Part shown: piece after piece, positions 45,190 through 56,880 of the stretch
Numbering within the stretch: position 1 is the first letter of the stretch
Layout: each line of letters starts with the position of its first letter
Assembly: GCA_031771865.1 (NCBI GenBank)
Contig: JASISA010000025.1
Location: forward strand, 1-64,000
Source of the DNA: Nothophaeocryptopus gaeumannii
Lineage: Eukaryota > Ascomycota > Dothideomycetes > Mycosphaerellales > Mycosphaerellaceae
DNA: 64,000 bases
Direction: 5' to 3'
The notes under the pieces: generated by a model
Databases searched by the model: none
What the model saw: the letters and a program-made list of their open reading frames with translations, nothing else
Told to the model about the DNA's origin: nothing
Position numbers and translations under genes: made by a program

Positions 45190-46260
45190 GGCCGGCATTG
45201 TCGTCGAGCAACTCATGGCAGTCTCGCAGGCAAGGGAGGGAGAACGAGCACCGACGGTCCTGCAGCGACTCAACCGTGAAGGTTGGGCAGGACAGAGCCT
45301 CGGGTACAATGCGTCCAAAAAAGCTCCACTGACAACCTCTGTGTCTTTGGGGTAGTAAAAACTGAATAACACAAACATTGCTTGCTCGTGAGCGCGAGCT
45401 TGCACCAAAAAGCATACACACAGCCCTCCATGAAGAGCTGCCTGACGTTGCTGCAAGGCGACCCATGTCAGCGCGGAGCTAACAGAGAGGAAGATGGAGT
45501 CTCGACGGTCCGGGCTCAGCCTTCTTGGTTGGGCGCTTGGTTCTTGAGAGACCAGCATCTTGCCCAAAGCCAGCTGATCAAGCTCACCATCTTCTGGCGG
45601 GTCTTCAAAGGCGCTGACATCCATTTCTTTTCACGCACCCTCTCCATGTCGGCGAGTATGCGAGAAGAACTGACCACATCCAGCCTCCGGCCCATGCACC
45701 GCCCATGTCGCCTGACGACGAGAACATATCACACCTCGTGTGATTCGCCCCTTCCATTCCAACCTTCCTGACGTCGCCGCAAGGTGGTCCACGCCAGTGT
45801 GGGAAATTATGGAAGAAGATCAAGCTCCGAAGGACTTGACTCAGCCTTCTCGGTTGGGCAGCCTGAACTTCGAAGCCAGCACCTTACATCAAGCCATCTG
45901 ATCCAGAGCAGTGTCTCGTGGCTAATAAAGGCGCTGACAATCCTTTTCACGCAAACTCACCGATCGCGCGAGCTTGCGAGAAGAACTGACAGAACACAGA
46001 TGACCCTCCTGGACAGCTGTCGTTGTCGGTTTACACAATGTGGTTTTTTATGTCAGTACTGTCAACGCAGGAGGGCAGATTGAACATCGATGGCTCTGTT
46101 GTGACTCAACCTCTGTGGTTGGGCGCTTCGGAGTTGAGAGACCAGCGCCATAATTTTGATCCACTAGATCAAGGGCAGTATCTTGTGGCAGGCAGAGACG
46201 CAAACATTACTTTTCATCATCGCTTGGCGCATGGCGCAGGACTTGGAGAAGAGTACAACC
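45190..46260. repeat. Four diverged tandem copies of a 250-325 bp unit
   Basis: The core CTCAGCC/CTCAACC...GGTTGGGC occurs at about 45,269, 45,515, 45,840 and 46,105 (spacing about 246, 325 and 265). Each copy is preceded by a related GAAGAT...GACGG-type tract, and three are followed by GACCAGC- or GCCAGC-like bases and then ACGCA...CTTTTCA-like bases. Translated on the minus strand, three copies show SAQPxRLSxxR-like peptides (SAQPRRLSPDRR, SAQPQRLSHNRA, PAQPSRLSRCRT), so the unit may once have been a coding segment. Frames are now broken in most copies. Confidence 0.6.
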
Positions 46261-47039
46261 ATTGCATTCATCGACTTTTAACATGCACCGCTGTTTTTGA
46301 CCAAGTAAAGCAGGCATCTGTTCTTTGCTTAGCTGGCCAAGGAAACTTCGGTTGTTGCAAGCAGTCGGGCTGGTTCCAGTGATTGCGAGTCTCACGGCAG
46401 GACGAGAGTGGTATCAACCCTCATCGCAAGGCCGTTGTTGCAGGAGAGAATCCAGTTGTTGTATGAGTGTTGAGCATCAAGACCAGTCTTTGAGAACGAT
46501 CCATTTTTCCCAGAAAGGGAATCGCATATGGGCGCTCGAATTGGCATCTGACGGCATGGAACTTGCAAAGGCTGACCAAAAGACCAGCAGATACAACTTT
46601 AGGGCCTGTCCAGAGACCTATCCGAGGTGCGGCAAGGATGAAGTCAACGCTTCAAGGTGTGATATTGATGGTAGGATGAGAAAATCAGCTCGTCATTAAC
46701 TCCGCAGACGATATGCTGAACAGACAATTCGAGCTCGTGCTTGAGTGCCAGACGTTCTGTATCTGCCTCGCGAGCCGAAGCAGATGGTTTAAACGCGAAC
46801 GGAGAAAGGAGTCCGGCTGGGCTTGAGAGCTCGACTGATTAGTCAGCCCGACCTGCCGTTGGAATCCGCTCCGCCATCATCTGCGTTGATACTGAACACG
46901 GCATCGATGAGTAACTGCATGGAGTCGGAAGTACTGATTGAGACTGCGAGTAAGGGGTCAAAGGCCAGGCTTTCCTGGTAGGGTGTCTAGGCAGCTTCAC
47001 AAGCGCCGGACGAAGTCTCTCCTTTTCACTCCCCTATTT
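46261..47039. other. Intergenic, no gene recognised
   Basis: Possible weak fifth copy of the preceding tandem unit near 46,330-46,480, too diverged to be sure. Otherwise nothing. Confidence 0.35.
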
Positions 47040-47646
47040 CTAGTAGTACCGCTTGCTGCGCTCGACCTTCGCCATCAAAGCCTCCTTCGCTTCTCTCGTA
47101 TATGGCCAGCACACCCCAGGTCTCTTCATCACGGCATGGACGTCGGCGACGTTGTCGTCCGAGTCCAGCGCTACAGCACCAATGACCGCCTCCAGCACCG
47201 TAGCCTTATCCCAGTAGTTTGCATTCCGGCCCGGGCCTAGCTTGACCATGAGGGCAGTCAGGCCCATGGCGTCGGCCTCTTGGGCTTGGTACTTGTTGGT
47301 GGCTAGGCCGTTCTCCCCGAAGTTGATGATATCGTCTATATACAGCGTTAGATTCGATACCTCAGTGCATGTTGTGTAGAGAGAGATAGCATACTCTTGA
47401 CCATGCTGTCCTTGTAGTGGGCAGTACGAAGGTACTGCCAGATCCACGCGTCTCCTACCGATGCCAATGCCTCGTTGATTGGCTTGAATCGGCTGTCGGG
47501 CTCATGGTAGTTGAATGCATCCTCGAGATACTTGGCTCGCTTGAAGTAGTATTCGTAGCCATCTGAGAATTTGATGACGCCAGGTCCTTGTGGATGGTGA
47601 CGGTGACGTACTGGAGCGAATCGATTGGCGGTGGTGCGGAGGACAT
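47040..47646 (-). CDS. RNase III-domain-like protein
   Basis: RNase III-like fold, probably not an active nuclease. Exon blocks: FSDGYEYYFKRAKYLEDAF, then PINEALASVGDAWIWQYL (the NERLEFLGDAVL region), an intron at 47,336-47,394 joined in phase, then NGLATNKYQAQEADAMGL and TVLEAVIGAVALDSDDN, ending VERSKRYY. The first catalytic Glu of the signature is replaced by Ala (ALASVGD for RLEFLGD) and the Asp before LEA is not evident, whereas the later Glu and Asp remain. The obvious ATG at 47,646 starts a different frame (MSSAPPPIDSLQY), so the start is unresolved: a missed splice, a frameshift or an error. A broken paralogue lies at 29.6-30.2 kb. Some mitochondrial ribosomal proteins carry such inactive domains; that is only one option. 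Confidence 0.55.
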
Positions 47647-49786
47647 GGCGAAGAGAAAATTGCGATATGCGATTGTGAATTTGAGTTTGTCTGTAGTCGG
47701 TGGTATGCCTTGATGGTGTGTGACTGCTCTCTGTCCGCTTTGTCGTCGCTGGATCTTCTCAAAGGTCGGCCGGAAGTCTGGAGCTTTGGGACGTTACGGA
47801 GTGAATCAGTCAGCTCGCACGTCCCAAACACCGCTACGGTATGCTAGCAGATAGCATGATGTCACACACAAACTGCATCATGAAGAGCGGCGAGATGACA
47901 GTGGAAGATGCGACAGGCATGAGTGGCACGGTGGAAGACATCTAGGTTACAGAAGCTATATATTGCAGAAATGGAAGGGGATGTCACGAGCTCTCCAAGA
48001 CCATCACCTGCATGAGAGTGACCCGAAGGTCGAAGGAGCTGGCAGTCAGAAGAAGATCTCGCTCTTCTATCTATCGCACACGGAAGAAGATCAGCCACTA
48101 TGGGACAGTGGAGCTCGCATCATATGACAATACGACGAGAAAGCGATCGTCGAAATAAGGCTCGCCTGCACAAAGCCCGACCAACGTGCCGAGACTACCA
48201 TACGAATCGAGCCATCTTCCTCCTTCATTTCTTTCCAATCCTGGGCCTGTTCGCACTCTTCATCCAGCAGCTCTACACACTCACTACCCCGTCCTGAGCA
48301 TTGCCATGCTTTGGATGGGCCTTCTTAAGAATCACCATCAGCACTTGCATACGCCACCCGACCGCGCTTCTGTGTACTCTCATGGTCGAGGCTGGCTCAT
48401 ATCAATGAGGGAAGATCGAGCAAAATGACATGCGGGAGCCCTACAGATCGACTGGTCTGTAGGTTGATGGAGCTTGTGGTCGGCGTCAGCTATTCAGTCA
48501 GCAGATGCCGTTGAGGCAAGTTGCATCTGTGTAGAAGCTGCACGTACATTCAACATTAGCCAAGAACGGAGGCTGGACTGCACAATATGTTTGACCGGCG
48601 ATAGGTCTGAATCCTTTAATGTCCTTTCTCGGGACTCTGTGCCTCCGCCGAGCTGTCGACGACAGTATTCCAATCATCTGAACTGGCATCTTAATCTTCC
48701 ACATGCGACCGCGAGACGAGCAGCGGGCGCAAGCAGTGGTAAGGCTTCACACTCTCGCTGATGCTCACGAAGCTTCTTTCTCGGATTGAAAACCAACACT
48801 CAAAGCGCTGGACGTCAGGATCAGTATGACTTCGGAATTGGATCACTACCGCTTCCCCGGTGGCCTTATGAAGGGACCATGCAGCTCTATGTAGCTCAAG
48901 AATCAACTGTACGACCTCAGCCAAACTACAAGTTCCAATTTCTCCGATAGGAACTGATCAGTCCTGAGCCCTAGGCTCCTCGTCCCAAGAAGACAAGTTG
49001 CTGCCCAGATCGGAGATCAGACCGGAGATGAATGCTCTTTCACAGTATCACTGTACTTCAAGAGCCCACCAGAGCTCCAACGAATGTGATAATGGGAAAG
49101 ATCATCGACTCAACAGCAGATACATTGCTGGCTTTGGCACGCCAAGACCACAACCGGTCTCACACCATTCTGCTCGGCGCAGCCTTGAACGATCTCTCGA
49201 CGCCAAGAGGTCGCTCGCACGATGTGTGACTCGTCTGAAGACACGGACAACCTCTTACTTCATCTGGTATCAACGTTTCTGCATCTCTGGCCGTCTTTGA
49301 ACTGCAAACATTCCATCTTCCAAATGCCCGGATGACGTCGGAGCTTCCATATCAGGCTTCGCCGACGCCAAGCATTCCTCTCCGCACAGGCCCCTCAACA
49401 TTCATGCAGCGCCATCAAAGTCCCGTCAAGCACTCAATCAGCTGCCGATCTCGCTGTGTTGTTGGCGGGGCAAGATCTGGCGGTCATTTCCACGGCGCTT
49501 CTTGCTTGTCCCACCATCGTCAGGCCTCAAGTATGAAAGCCGACGATATCCGCCTCTTCTCAACCTGCTTGTCCCCAGTCCGTCAGCGATTGTTCCTGCT
49601 GCTGAGCATCGAGATGAGAGCAATTGTGAAGATTGAGCCGCTTGCGCCGACGGGATCACTTACGCACTCGTGATCTGGCCTTGGTTTAAGTATTTCTTTG
49701 TTCCTATTTATCTGAGTCTTGTACTCTTGTACTGCTGCTACTTTGGACAGGCGACTTCGATTCTTACGAGATCTACAATATTGAGT
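47647..49786. other. Gene-poor stretch upstream of proline dehydrogenase
   Basis: Short frames only. Includes the proline dehydrogenase promoter near its end. Confidence 0.4.
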
Positions 49787-51232
49787 ATGGCGGCGACGGT
49801 GAAGAGTTCCCGAGCTCTCCGCAACATTCCAGCAAGGCACACAATCAACACCGCCGACAGACCTGCGACCGTCTTCCAGCAAAGGCGGCATCAGTCTTCG
49901 CAGTCCTCTCATCGGCGACGACTACACTCGACCTCTCAGAAAGATGTCGCCGTCCCACTCTCACCCGCTGATGTCCTTTCCCCCAAAGCACGCTCCACCG
50001 CTACCACGACCGACTCTCCCTTGGCCCGCCTACCACTCTCCCAAATCCTCCGGACATACCTCATAACTACCACGTCTTCATCTCCCACCCTCCTCGAAGG
50101 CAGCACTAGACTCCTGCGAGCAATGCTAGAATCCAAGAACCCGCTCTTCAGCTTGGAGAAGAACCCACTCATGCGAACCATCCTAATGGAGACATTCTAC
50201 AAGCAATTCTGTGCTGGCGCGGATAGAGAGGAAGTCGGCAAAGTATGTGCGGAGTTGAGACAGCAAGGATATTCGGGTGTCATCTTGGAGTATGCACTTG
50301 AAGTGTTGAAGGACGCCGAGAACAGCGACGAGAGCGAGGACATTTCCATCTGGAAGAACAACATGCTCTGTTCAGTGGATGTCGCCGCTCCGGGTGACTT
50401 CCTCGGGCTGAAGTGGTCTGGCCTGGGACCCGCGGCGATGAAGCGAATGGCGAAAGAACAGCCTCCTAGTGCTGAGATGAGCGCAGCTATGCATACTGTT
50501 GCGAAAGCTGCAGCTGCGAAGAACGTCGCTCTTCTCCCAGCAGCCGAGGAGACCTGGAATCTGAATGGTTTTCACAACTGGTCACTGGACATGCAACGAG
50601 AGTACAATACTTCTGGCAAGGCAGTGGTCTACACAACCCACCAGATGTACCTGAAAGACATGCCTCGTCGAATGGCTGAGCATCTCGCCATGGCGCAAGC
50701 TGAAGGTTTCACTCTGGGAGCCAAACTTGTCCGAGGCGCCTACCTGTTCTCGGAAAGGCGCTCTTTGATTCACGACACAATCGAAGATACCCACGCAGCC
50801 TACGACGCCGGAACCGAGGCCATGATCCACAGACGGTACAACGACTTCCTTGGCCCCTTACCATCCGGCTCCGACACCTTCCCAGATCTGAATGTCGTCA
50901 TCGCTTCGCACAATCTGGCTACAGTCGAGGAAGCGCAATCTCTGCGAAGAGCGCAATACTCTCGTGGCGAAGAGCTTACTCCACTGGTCTTCGCTCAGCT
51001 TCAAGGCATGGCTGATGAGGTTTCGTGCGAGCTCTTGAAGGGAGCGCAGGAGTCAGAGGTGAAGGAGAGGGTGGTCAAGTGTCTGGCTTGGGGGACTATG
51101 TTTGAGTGTTTGAACTACTTGCTCAGAAGAGCTGCTGAGAATAAGGATGCTGCTGGACGGACTGGAGATACGAGAATGGCGATGGGGAAGGAATTGGGAC
51201 GGAGATTGAGGGCGAGTGTTGGACTTGCATGA
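49787..51232 (+). CDS. Proline dehydrogenase, mitochondrial
   Basis: FAD-dependent enzyme that oxidises proline to pyrroline-5-carboxylate at the inner mitochondrial membrane, first step of proline catabolism (fungal PrnD/Put1 type). 481 residues, no intron. The start at 49,787 gives a basic, Ser/Arg-rich presequence (MAATVKSSRALRNIPARHT...) suited to mitochondrial import; the frame is open further upstream with a hydrophobic run that I take as untranslated. Motifs of the barrel: GSTRLLRAMLESKNPLF (N-terminal helix), YTTHQMYLKD, GAKLVRGAYLFSERR near residue 311 (FAD/substrate region), VVIASHN, and FAQLQGMADEVS with the C-terminal substrate-binding helix. Family assignment is firm. Confidence 0.93.
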   Translation: MAATVKSSRALRNIPARHTINTADRPATVFQQRRHQSSQSSHRRRLHSTSQKDVAVPLSPADVLSPKARSTATTTDSPLARLPLSQILRTYLITTTSSSPTLLEGSTRLLRAMLESKNPLFSLEKNPLMRTILMETFYKQFCAGADREEVGKVCAELRQQGYSGVILEYALEVLKDAENSDESEDISIWKNNMLCSVDVAAPGDFLGLKWSGLGPAAMKRMAKEQPPSAEMSAAMHTVAKAAAAKNVALLPAAEETWNLNGFHNWSLDMQREYNTSGKAVVYTTHQMYLKDMPRRMAEHLAMAQAEGFTLGAKLVRGAYLFSERRSLIHDTIEDTHAAYDAGTEAMIHRRYNDFLGPLPSGSDTFPDLNVVIASHNLATVEEAQSLRRAQYSRGEELTPLVFAQLQGMADEVSCELLKGAQESEVKERVVKCLAWGTMFECLNYLLRRAAENKDAAGRTGDTRMAMGKELGRRLRASVGLA

Positions 51233-53850
51233 TGTTCTTGAAAAGAATCTATGAAAGAGAAGTTGATGATATGAAAATGATTATTGCATAGCGAGCAAGG
51301 ATTTTGATGGAAACTGCGATTTCAGCGAGGCTTTTGGAGTTGGCGGAGTTTTGTGAGCGATATGTTAACTATGCATAATTGAACAAATATCCATCACCTA
51401 CAACTGACTACTGTTCATACTGATGCCCGTCTCTCATTGTACCGTCTCAGCTCAAGAAGAAGTCCGTCTTCGGCCACCAAAACCCATTCTCCTTCAACAG
51501 CCGCCTTCCTACGGCTTCGCATCCGATGGTCGCACAACATCATGCAATGCAGCCCTGCTCGCAGCACGCGCGCTCCACGCGAGGACTACTGCAGGTACGT
51601 ACCGAGAAACATCCTGCCATCAATATCCGAGCTGCATCTTACCTAATCTCAATGCTCCTCTGCGATCTAGTAGGAGTCTTGGCACAGCTGTGAGACATGA
51701 CCGATGCTAGCCGAGCTACGAATGTGGGGAAGACTATGGGGAATGTAAGACAGAGACTTGCACAGAAAGGGTATATAAGTCCTGGGGAAGAGTTTGAGCC
51801 GTCGGCTTTGTGTGAGCTGTGGTGTTTTAGACTTTGCTGGGGAGATGTGTTGCGTGAGGGATGCGATTTGGCAGAAGGCGGTGGGACTTGTGCCTCAGGC
51901 ATGAAGTTACTTCACTGAAACATCGCTCTTTGCTGTTCCACCCGTACACTGGTGACTTATGCAGACAGAAACCACTCCTATCCAACACAATTAACCATGT
52001 CCCAAGCGAGTGCTGGATGGCGCTACGTGCGAGAGCATCTAAACACGAGGTTTCGAAACTTCTCATAGGCCTGGTCCGTGCATTTTCATATTCGTCTCGT
52101 CTGTCCATTTATGTCGCGCTTCGCGCCTTCGATTACGAGGCCAGAGCTGGGTCTGAGTGGGATGGAATCACTCACAGAGTTTAGAGAAGCCCTCCCAAGC
52201 GCTTGTGAACGAAAAGCTGCGGTCGAACGGCCGCTCAGACCATTGGTGTAGATAATGTGGCAGGTGTTCGCCTCTGGCGTGAGGACCGAAGGCGATTGAG
52301 GGGAGTACTTGATAACGAAAAGACATCGAAAAAGCAGGTGTAGACCGTTGCTAGCGATTTGGTACGCTGGGCGGTGTGTTGGTAGTCAACGTTGACCACA
52401 TCCAACGCTTCCCGTCGGGTGGCTGTGCCCATCCGGCCTCTCGCGGCCACCTCAGAGTCCATGCTACTAGCGATTGAGCCTCTAATTATTCTCAAAGTCA
52501 ACGAACAGCTAGTGCCGTGCTTCTGCTCGTGATTTGACTGACCTGGATCGCGAAAAGTCTCGTTCAAGACCTCAGCTTACTCGAGTCTTCTTGCTCAGCC
52601 AGGAGAACAAGTTGACTATCACACTCTCCATCGCTGCTCGTCGCTCTCTGCGCTGTGAAGTGTGGCCAAAGTGTCTCATCTCAATCCGCTTGGTGAAGAG
52701 GATGACTTCCTGGCTGGCCCGCGACACTGCTCCTTTGCTTCTTGCTCCGCATTGCCAGCCTGCATTCATTTTGATCAAGATCGTGACATTGTCAAAAGCC
52801 TCTGAGACATTCGTGCTCTTTACCATCTGCTTGATCGCCATGCGCGCAGATCATGTGTCCTGATCCGGAAGCCCAGGAAGATTATTTTTTCTGCCTAGGC
52901 CAAGTTTCGCGGTGGCGGGAAAGCTTGAATATGATGCTCCCATACGTTTTCCGCGTCTCTCTCTCCCTCGCGCCAAAGTCTCCCAGTAGTGTCGCCGGGG
53001 CTGATTGTGTAAAGTTTCAGGTATGCAAGCCTGCTTTGAGGAGAGCAAAAGCGCCTTAGTCTCGTGGTGCCCGTCATTCCGCTGCTCACTCGGCATCTCT
53101 CTGTCCCACTTCTCCTTCGACCATGCTTTGACAAAAAGGCCAAAAATGTGCCGGACTAGATGTGCTAATGTACTGAATACCTCGTTGGAAGGACATATAC
53201 CTCTTGTTTGAGCCGGCGTTGGTTCTGGAAAGGGCGTGGAGGCCTGGGCTCGCGGGTCATTGGTGTTGGGCGAGAGGGTCGTAAGCCTTTTGACTGCAGG
53301 CTGGCCGTATCCGGCAAAGCCGTTGCGGTTCGCTGTTGGCCTCACCGGGGAAGTTTGATAGTTCTTCGCCGCGAGGGTCTGTGGCCGCAGATATTTCCGA
53401 CGGCGCTGCACACGCGAGATGCACGGTTCTGTCCATCCCTTGCTTCTGCAGCCGAGGCTGATTTGAAACAATGGAATGCGGGCTGCTCAGCACTCTCAAT
53501 AATGGCTTTAATGGTGTTTGTATATACACTGCTGCTGCTGCTATACCGTAAAGAGCGATGGTTGAAGGCTTATCCTGATGTGCAAGCCTTGCTGCGTCTA
53601 GGTGGTCTTGACCTATACCACGCTCGCCTCTTTGCGGGTCCTGGGCCGGCTTTCTGCATGCTCTGAAGGAGCTTTGGAGCCCTGATCCGCGTCTTCATGG
53701 TGTTACTGTCGCCTATAGAATGTTGGAGTGCTGTCCTCGAGCCGGAAGTCTGTCTTCTGCAGAGGAGAGATGCGGCTTCTGCTCGCGACTGCTCCATCTT
53801 CATCCACCAACTTTGCGCTTTCCTTTGCCACGGTGATGTCAAAGTGCTTT
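51233..53850. other. Gene-poor stretch
   Basis: A 206-codon minus-strand frame (52,851-53,471) begins with TTG and has no family motif; I do not call it. No repeat or RNA gene noticed. Confidence 0.4.
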
Positions 53851-54660
53851 TTCTCATGCTTGGCGGAGAGTCGGTGGCGTTTGAGCGAGCAATGGAGCTG
53901 CTCTCTGGCTTCCACCACAGCTGACCCGTTTGCCGGAGGCTGCTGCAGCTGCTTGTCTCAGGGAGTGTCTGCAGCGGACTTCCAAAATGGTCAACACATC
54001 GCGGCTCATACTCCCCATCGTTCCCTTCACGTCTTCGCTGTGCTGTGTGCGATCCCCTTGAGCCTCTCCAAGCACCTGTGGTGGCGTTGGGCTTACATCT
54101 TGCTCCCTTCATGACTGGGCGCTGGGGCGGAGATGGCGAGGTTTGAAACACGTCTTGTCGGTCCAGCCTCGCCTCTCCGCCGCCCATGATCTGTTCCGTT
54201 GGCCGCTTCATGATTTGAGCCTCTTCTTCGCCGTGCCATGTATGACGTGCTGACGACCAGCAAGCTGGTTATGCTTACGATGGCCTGCACGCTGATCCTC
54301 CCCTGTGAGTGACGCCTTTGCGTTTGGCATGCGTTGTTTCAGAAGGTCGACTTCGTGGTCGTTCAGCAGCGAGACTGCCTTTCCCCCAAGCTCTCGCTAT
54401 TCCCCCACTTTTGCGCCTCCTCCATGTCATCGACGTGCTATGGACGTCGGTCTTATGTGCAGCAGGGCGTTGTCGAGTCTGCCGCGGCTCTGAGGCTGTT
54501 CTTCCGAACCCGCCGCGACTGCTGCTTTTGGCGGGCGGTGCTCAAGCTGGCCTGTTCCGCCCGCAACTGGAAGAAGATTGCCTTCTCGTTCCAGTCCTCG
54601 CCATCCCACTGCTGTTGCATTTCCTCCACGTCTTCGCTTAGCCATGTGAGTCAATCTCAA
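53850..54660. repeat. Diverged tandem repeats, possibly once coding on minus strand
   Basis: Related tracts ending in CCTCCA(T/C)GTC(A/T)TCG recur at about 54,418-54,434 and 54,615-54,632, with a fainter third at 54,018-54,034 (TTCACGTCTTCG). In minus-strand translation they give HVDDMEEAQKWG, DVEEMQQQWDGED and EDVKGTMGSM, and arginine-rich pieces such as MARRRRGSN and MAKRRRGGN recur. Frames contain stops. Reads as an old tandem duplication in decay. Confidence 0.4.
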
Positions 54661-56315
54661 GGACATTGAGCAGTCATTGATCGCTGTGCAGGGGCGTACT
54701 GGCTCATCCGCCGCCCGTCATTCTATTGCGTCCATTATTGCCGTGGCAGTGGACCCTGAGCAGGGGCTTCGTGCTGTGGCGTAGCGTTCTGAAGCCGCCA
54801 GATTCACGCTGCGGTTCCTGCGCCGGCTCATTACGCCTTCATACACCATTTTGACAGTCACAAATCTAGTCGAGGCCTATCGCATAGCCATGGAGATCTT
54901 CCGCCAGACTGTCAGAAGTCTGTAAAGCGCTTGTGGCGGCCGTACGAGCGCCGCCGGGCAAAGCCAAAAGTGAAGCTTGGCGTCAAGCTTCTGCCTCCTT
55001 CGCAGCTGCTTTCCTTCCTCCGCTCAAACAACACCACGCTTCCTGCACCACATCGCCGCACAACGGCCGCAACAACATCCGCCCGACAACATGCACTCGA
55101 CAGAAAGTTGCGCGCGGTCGCTGCGATCATTTTGATGTAAGTATCGCGATTTTTTGACCGCCTGACGGAGGAGTTACAGCTCCGCAAAGGAAACCGCGGG
55201 CTTACCATCGCCTACTTCCTCACATTGCCAGCAACACCTGCCTTTTGGCGAACATACCAACACTTGCAGCTTCTTCGCGAGGCCTCATAGATGCTTTGGT
55301 ATGCTCGATATGGGTTGTGCTTGCTGGTGATGGCGGTTTTCGACTGATGATCATATCAGGCGACTCCGCCAGCCAGCGCCGCTCCGACGGCGGCATGGCA
55401 CAACAGCGACCTTTTGCGCCCGAACACCACCTTCCGCCCCATCTCACGACCATCCAAACCACCATCAGCACGATTACAACCACTTCCGAGGCTGACAAAG
55501 GTCGACAACACCGCCGTGTGCAACCGAGACCGCCGCACCCACCGCAGCGCCTCAAACCGCCGGCGACAACGACATCCACAACGACGCCCGCCAGCGGCAT
55601 ACTAGCTCGAACGCATTCTCGAAGTATACAACATCCTCTCTCTGAGCGACATTGGACATAGCAACTTCATTACAACTCGCCGCCGCCAACATGCACCTCC
55701 GAATCCACCGCAACGGAAACAACATGCACATGAGTAGCACGTTCGCCAGCAGCTTCACGAGAGCAATAGCACTCCCAATCGCTTCAACTGATCGATACAC
55801 AGCTTCCACGTGCTGCCCTGGGGCATACAACACTTCATCGTTGCTGTCTGAATATGGCAGCGGATTTGGCAAGAGATGGACGTCAATAATGGCAACCACG
55901 AGGCATTGGAGTCCGCCAGTCCTCCAAGACACTTCAAGAAGCTCCAATTCGATGATCAAAAGAGCTGGAAGCGTCAAAATCCCCTCATCGCCGCCTATGC
56001 AATAGCAGCCTGTGGCATGAGGTCTCGGAGGCCTCACGTGACTTGGACATCCCACCAAAAATCAAGCTCTAAGCAGTCTCATGCCTTCACAGCTTTGAAA
56101 GAGAACAATCAACACCACGGCGAAGACCCATCTTTGCAACGTGGGAGATCTGCTGCTTCGACCTCGCCGTCGTCGCCGCTTGCCTTACTGCCTGTCAAGT
56201 GGTGGGCTGCGGTGGCGGTCGAGTGACATGCTCGCAGCTCAACAGACTTCCGCATGGAGCGCCAACGACTCCGGGTATACCACACTCTTCCTGCCTTCAT
56301 ACTGCACAGTGCTCT
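54661..56315. other. Gene-poor stretch
   Basis: Overlapping frames of 60-170 codons on both strands with low-complexity composition and no family resemblance. Confidence 0.4.
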
Positions 56316-56880
56316 GGCATCCGCGAGGCCTTCGGGCCCGGTATAAGTCCTGCCCTCGGTCGTAGCTTCTGCCCTTGAAGACTTCTCTTGAGAGACTGTT
56401 GGGAAATGGCAAGGCCGAGGTGTTCATATTTTCCACATCCTGTTGGCATCCGTGAGCCGTAGCGCCGGTGTTAACCCAGCTCCTCGTATCTCAGACAGCC
56501 GCAGCCTTCGACCTTCTTGTGTGCCTACGGGCCGGCAGCTGAGACAGGCGGTGGCGGTCTTCCCTTCGAGCGACAAAAGATGGCATCCGCGCGGTCCTCG
56601 GGCCCGGTGTAAGTCCCGAGAGTCCACTTTCAAGTCTTCTCCTGGGAGCACTTGGGTGGATGGTTTCGTATTTTCTTTCCACCACTTCGGCATCCGCGAG
56701 CCTTCGGGCCGGTGTAAGGTTCCGTTGTTTCTGCTTTCAAGTCTGCTCTCGGTAGCACTTAAGCAGATGGTCTCGTATTTCCTTTGGCAGCCGTGAGCCC
56801 GCAGGGCCGGTATCTGCCCTCTCCGACTCTCGACGAACCTTCGGGTCCGGGGCTGATATTCCAGACTACTCCCTCGTAGC
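56316..56880. repeat. Minisatellite-like tandem array, about 95-140 bp units
   Basis: Five copies of a core close to GGCATCCGCGAGCCTTCGGG, each followed by CCGGTGTAAGT-like bases, begin at about 56,316, 56,443, 56,582, 56,689 and 56,785, with a shorter sixth (CGAACCTTCGGGTCCGG) near 56,832. Between cores, units share TTCAAGTCT, CTCGGTAGCACTT and GGTTTCGTATTT. The cores are much better conserved than the spacers. Confidence 0.75.

Noticed and set aside
52851..53471. 206-codon minus-strand frame
   Set aside because: Starts with TTG, composition unremarkable, no motif.
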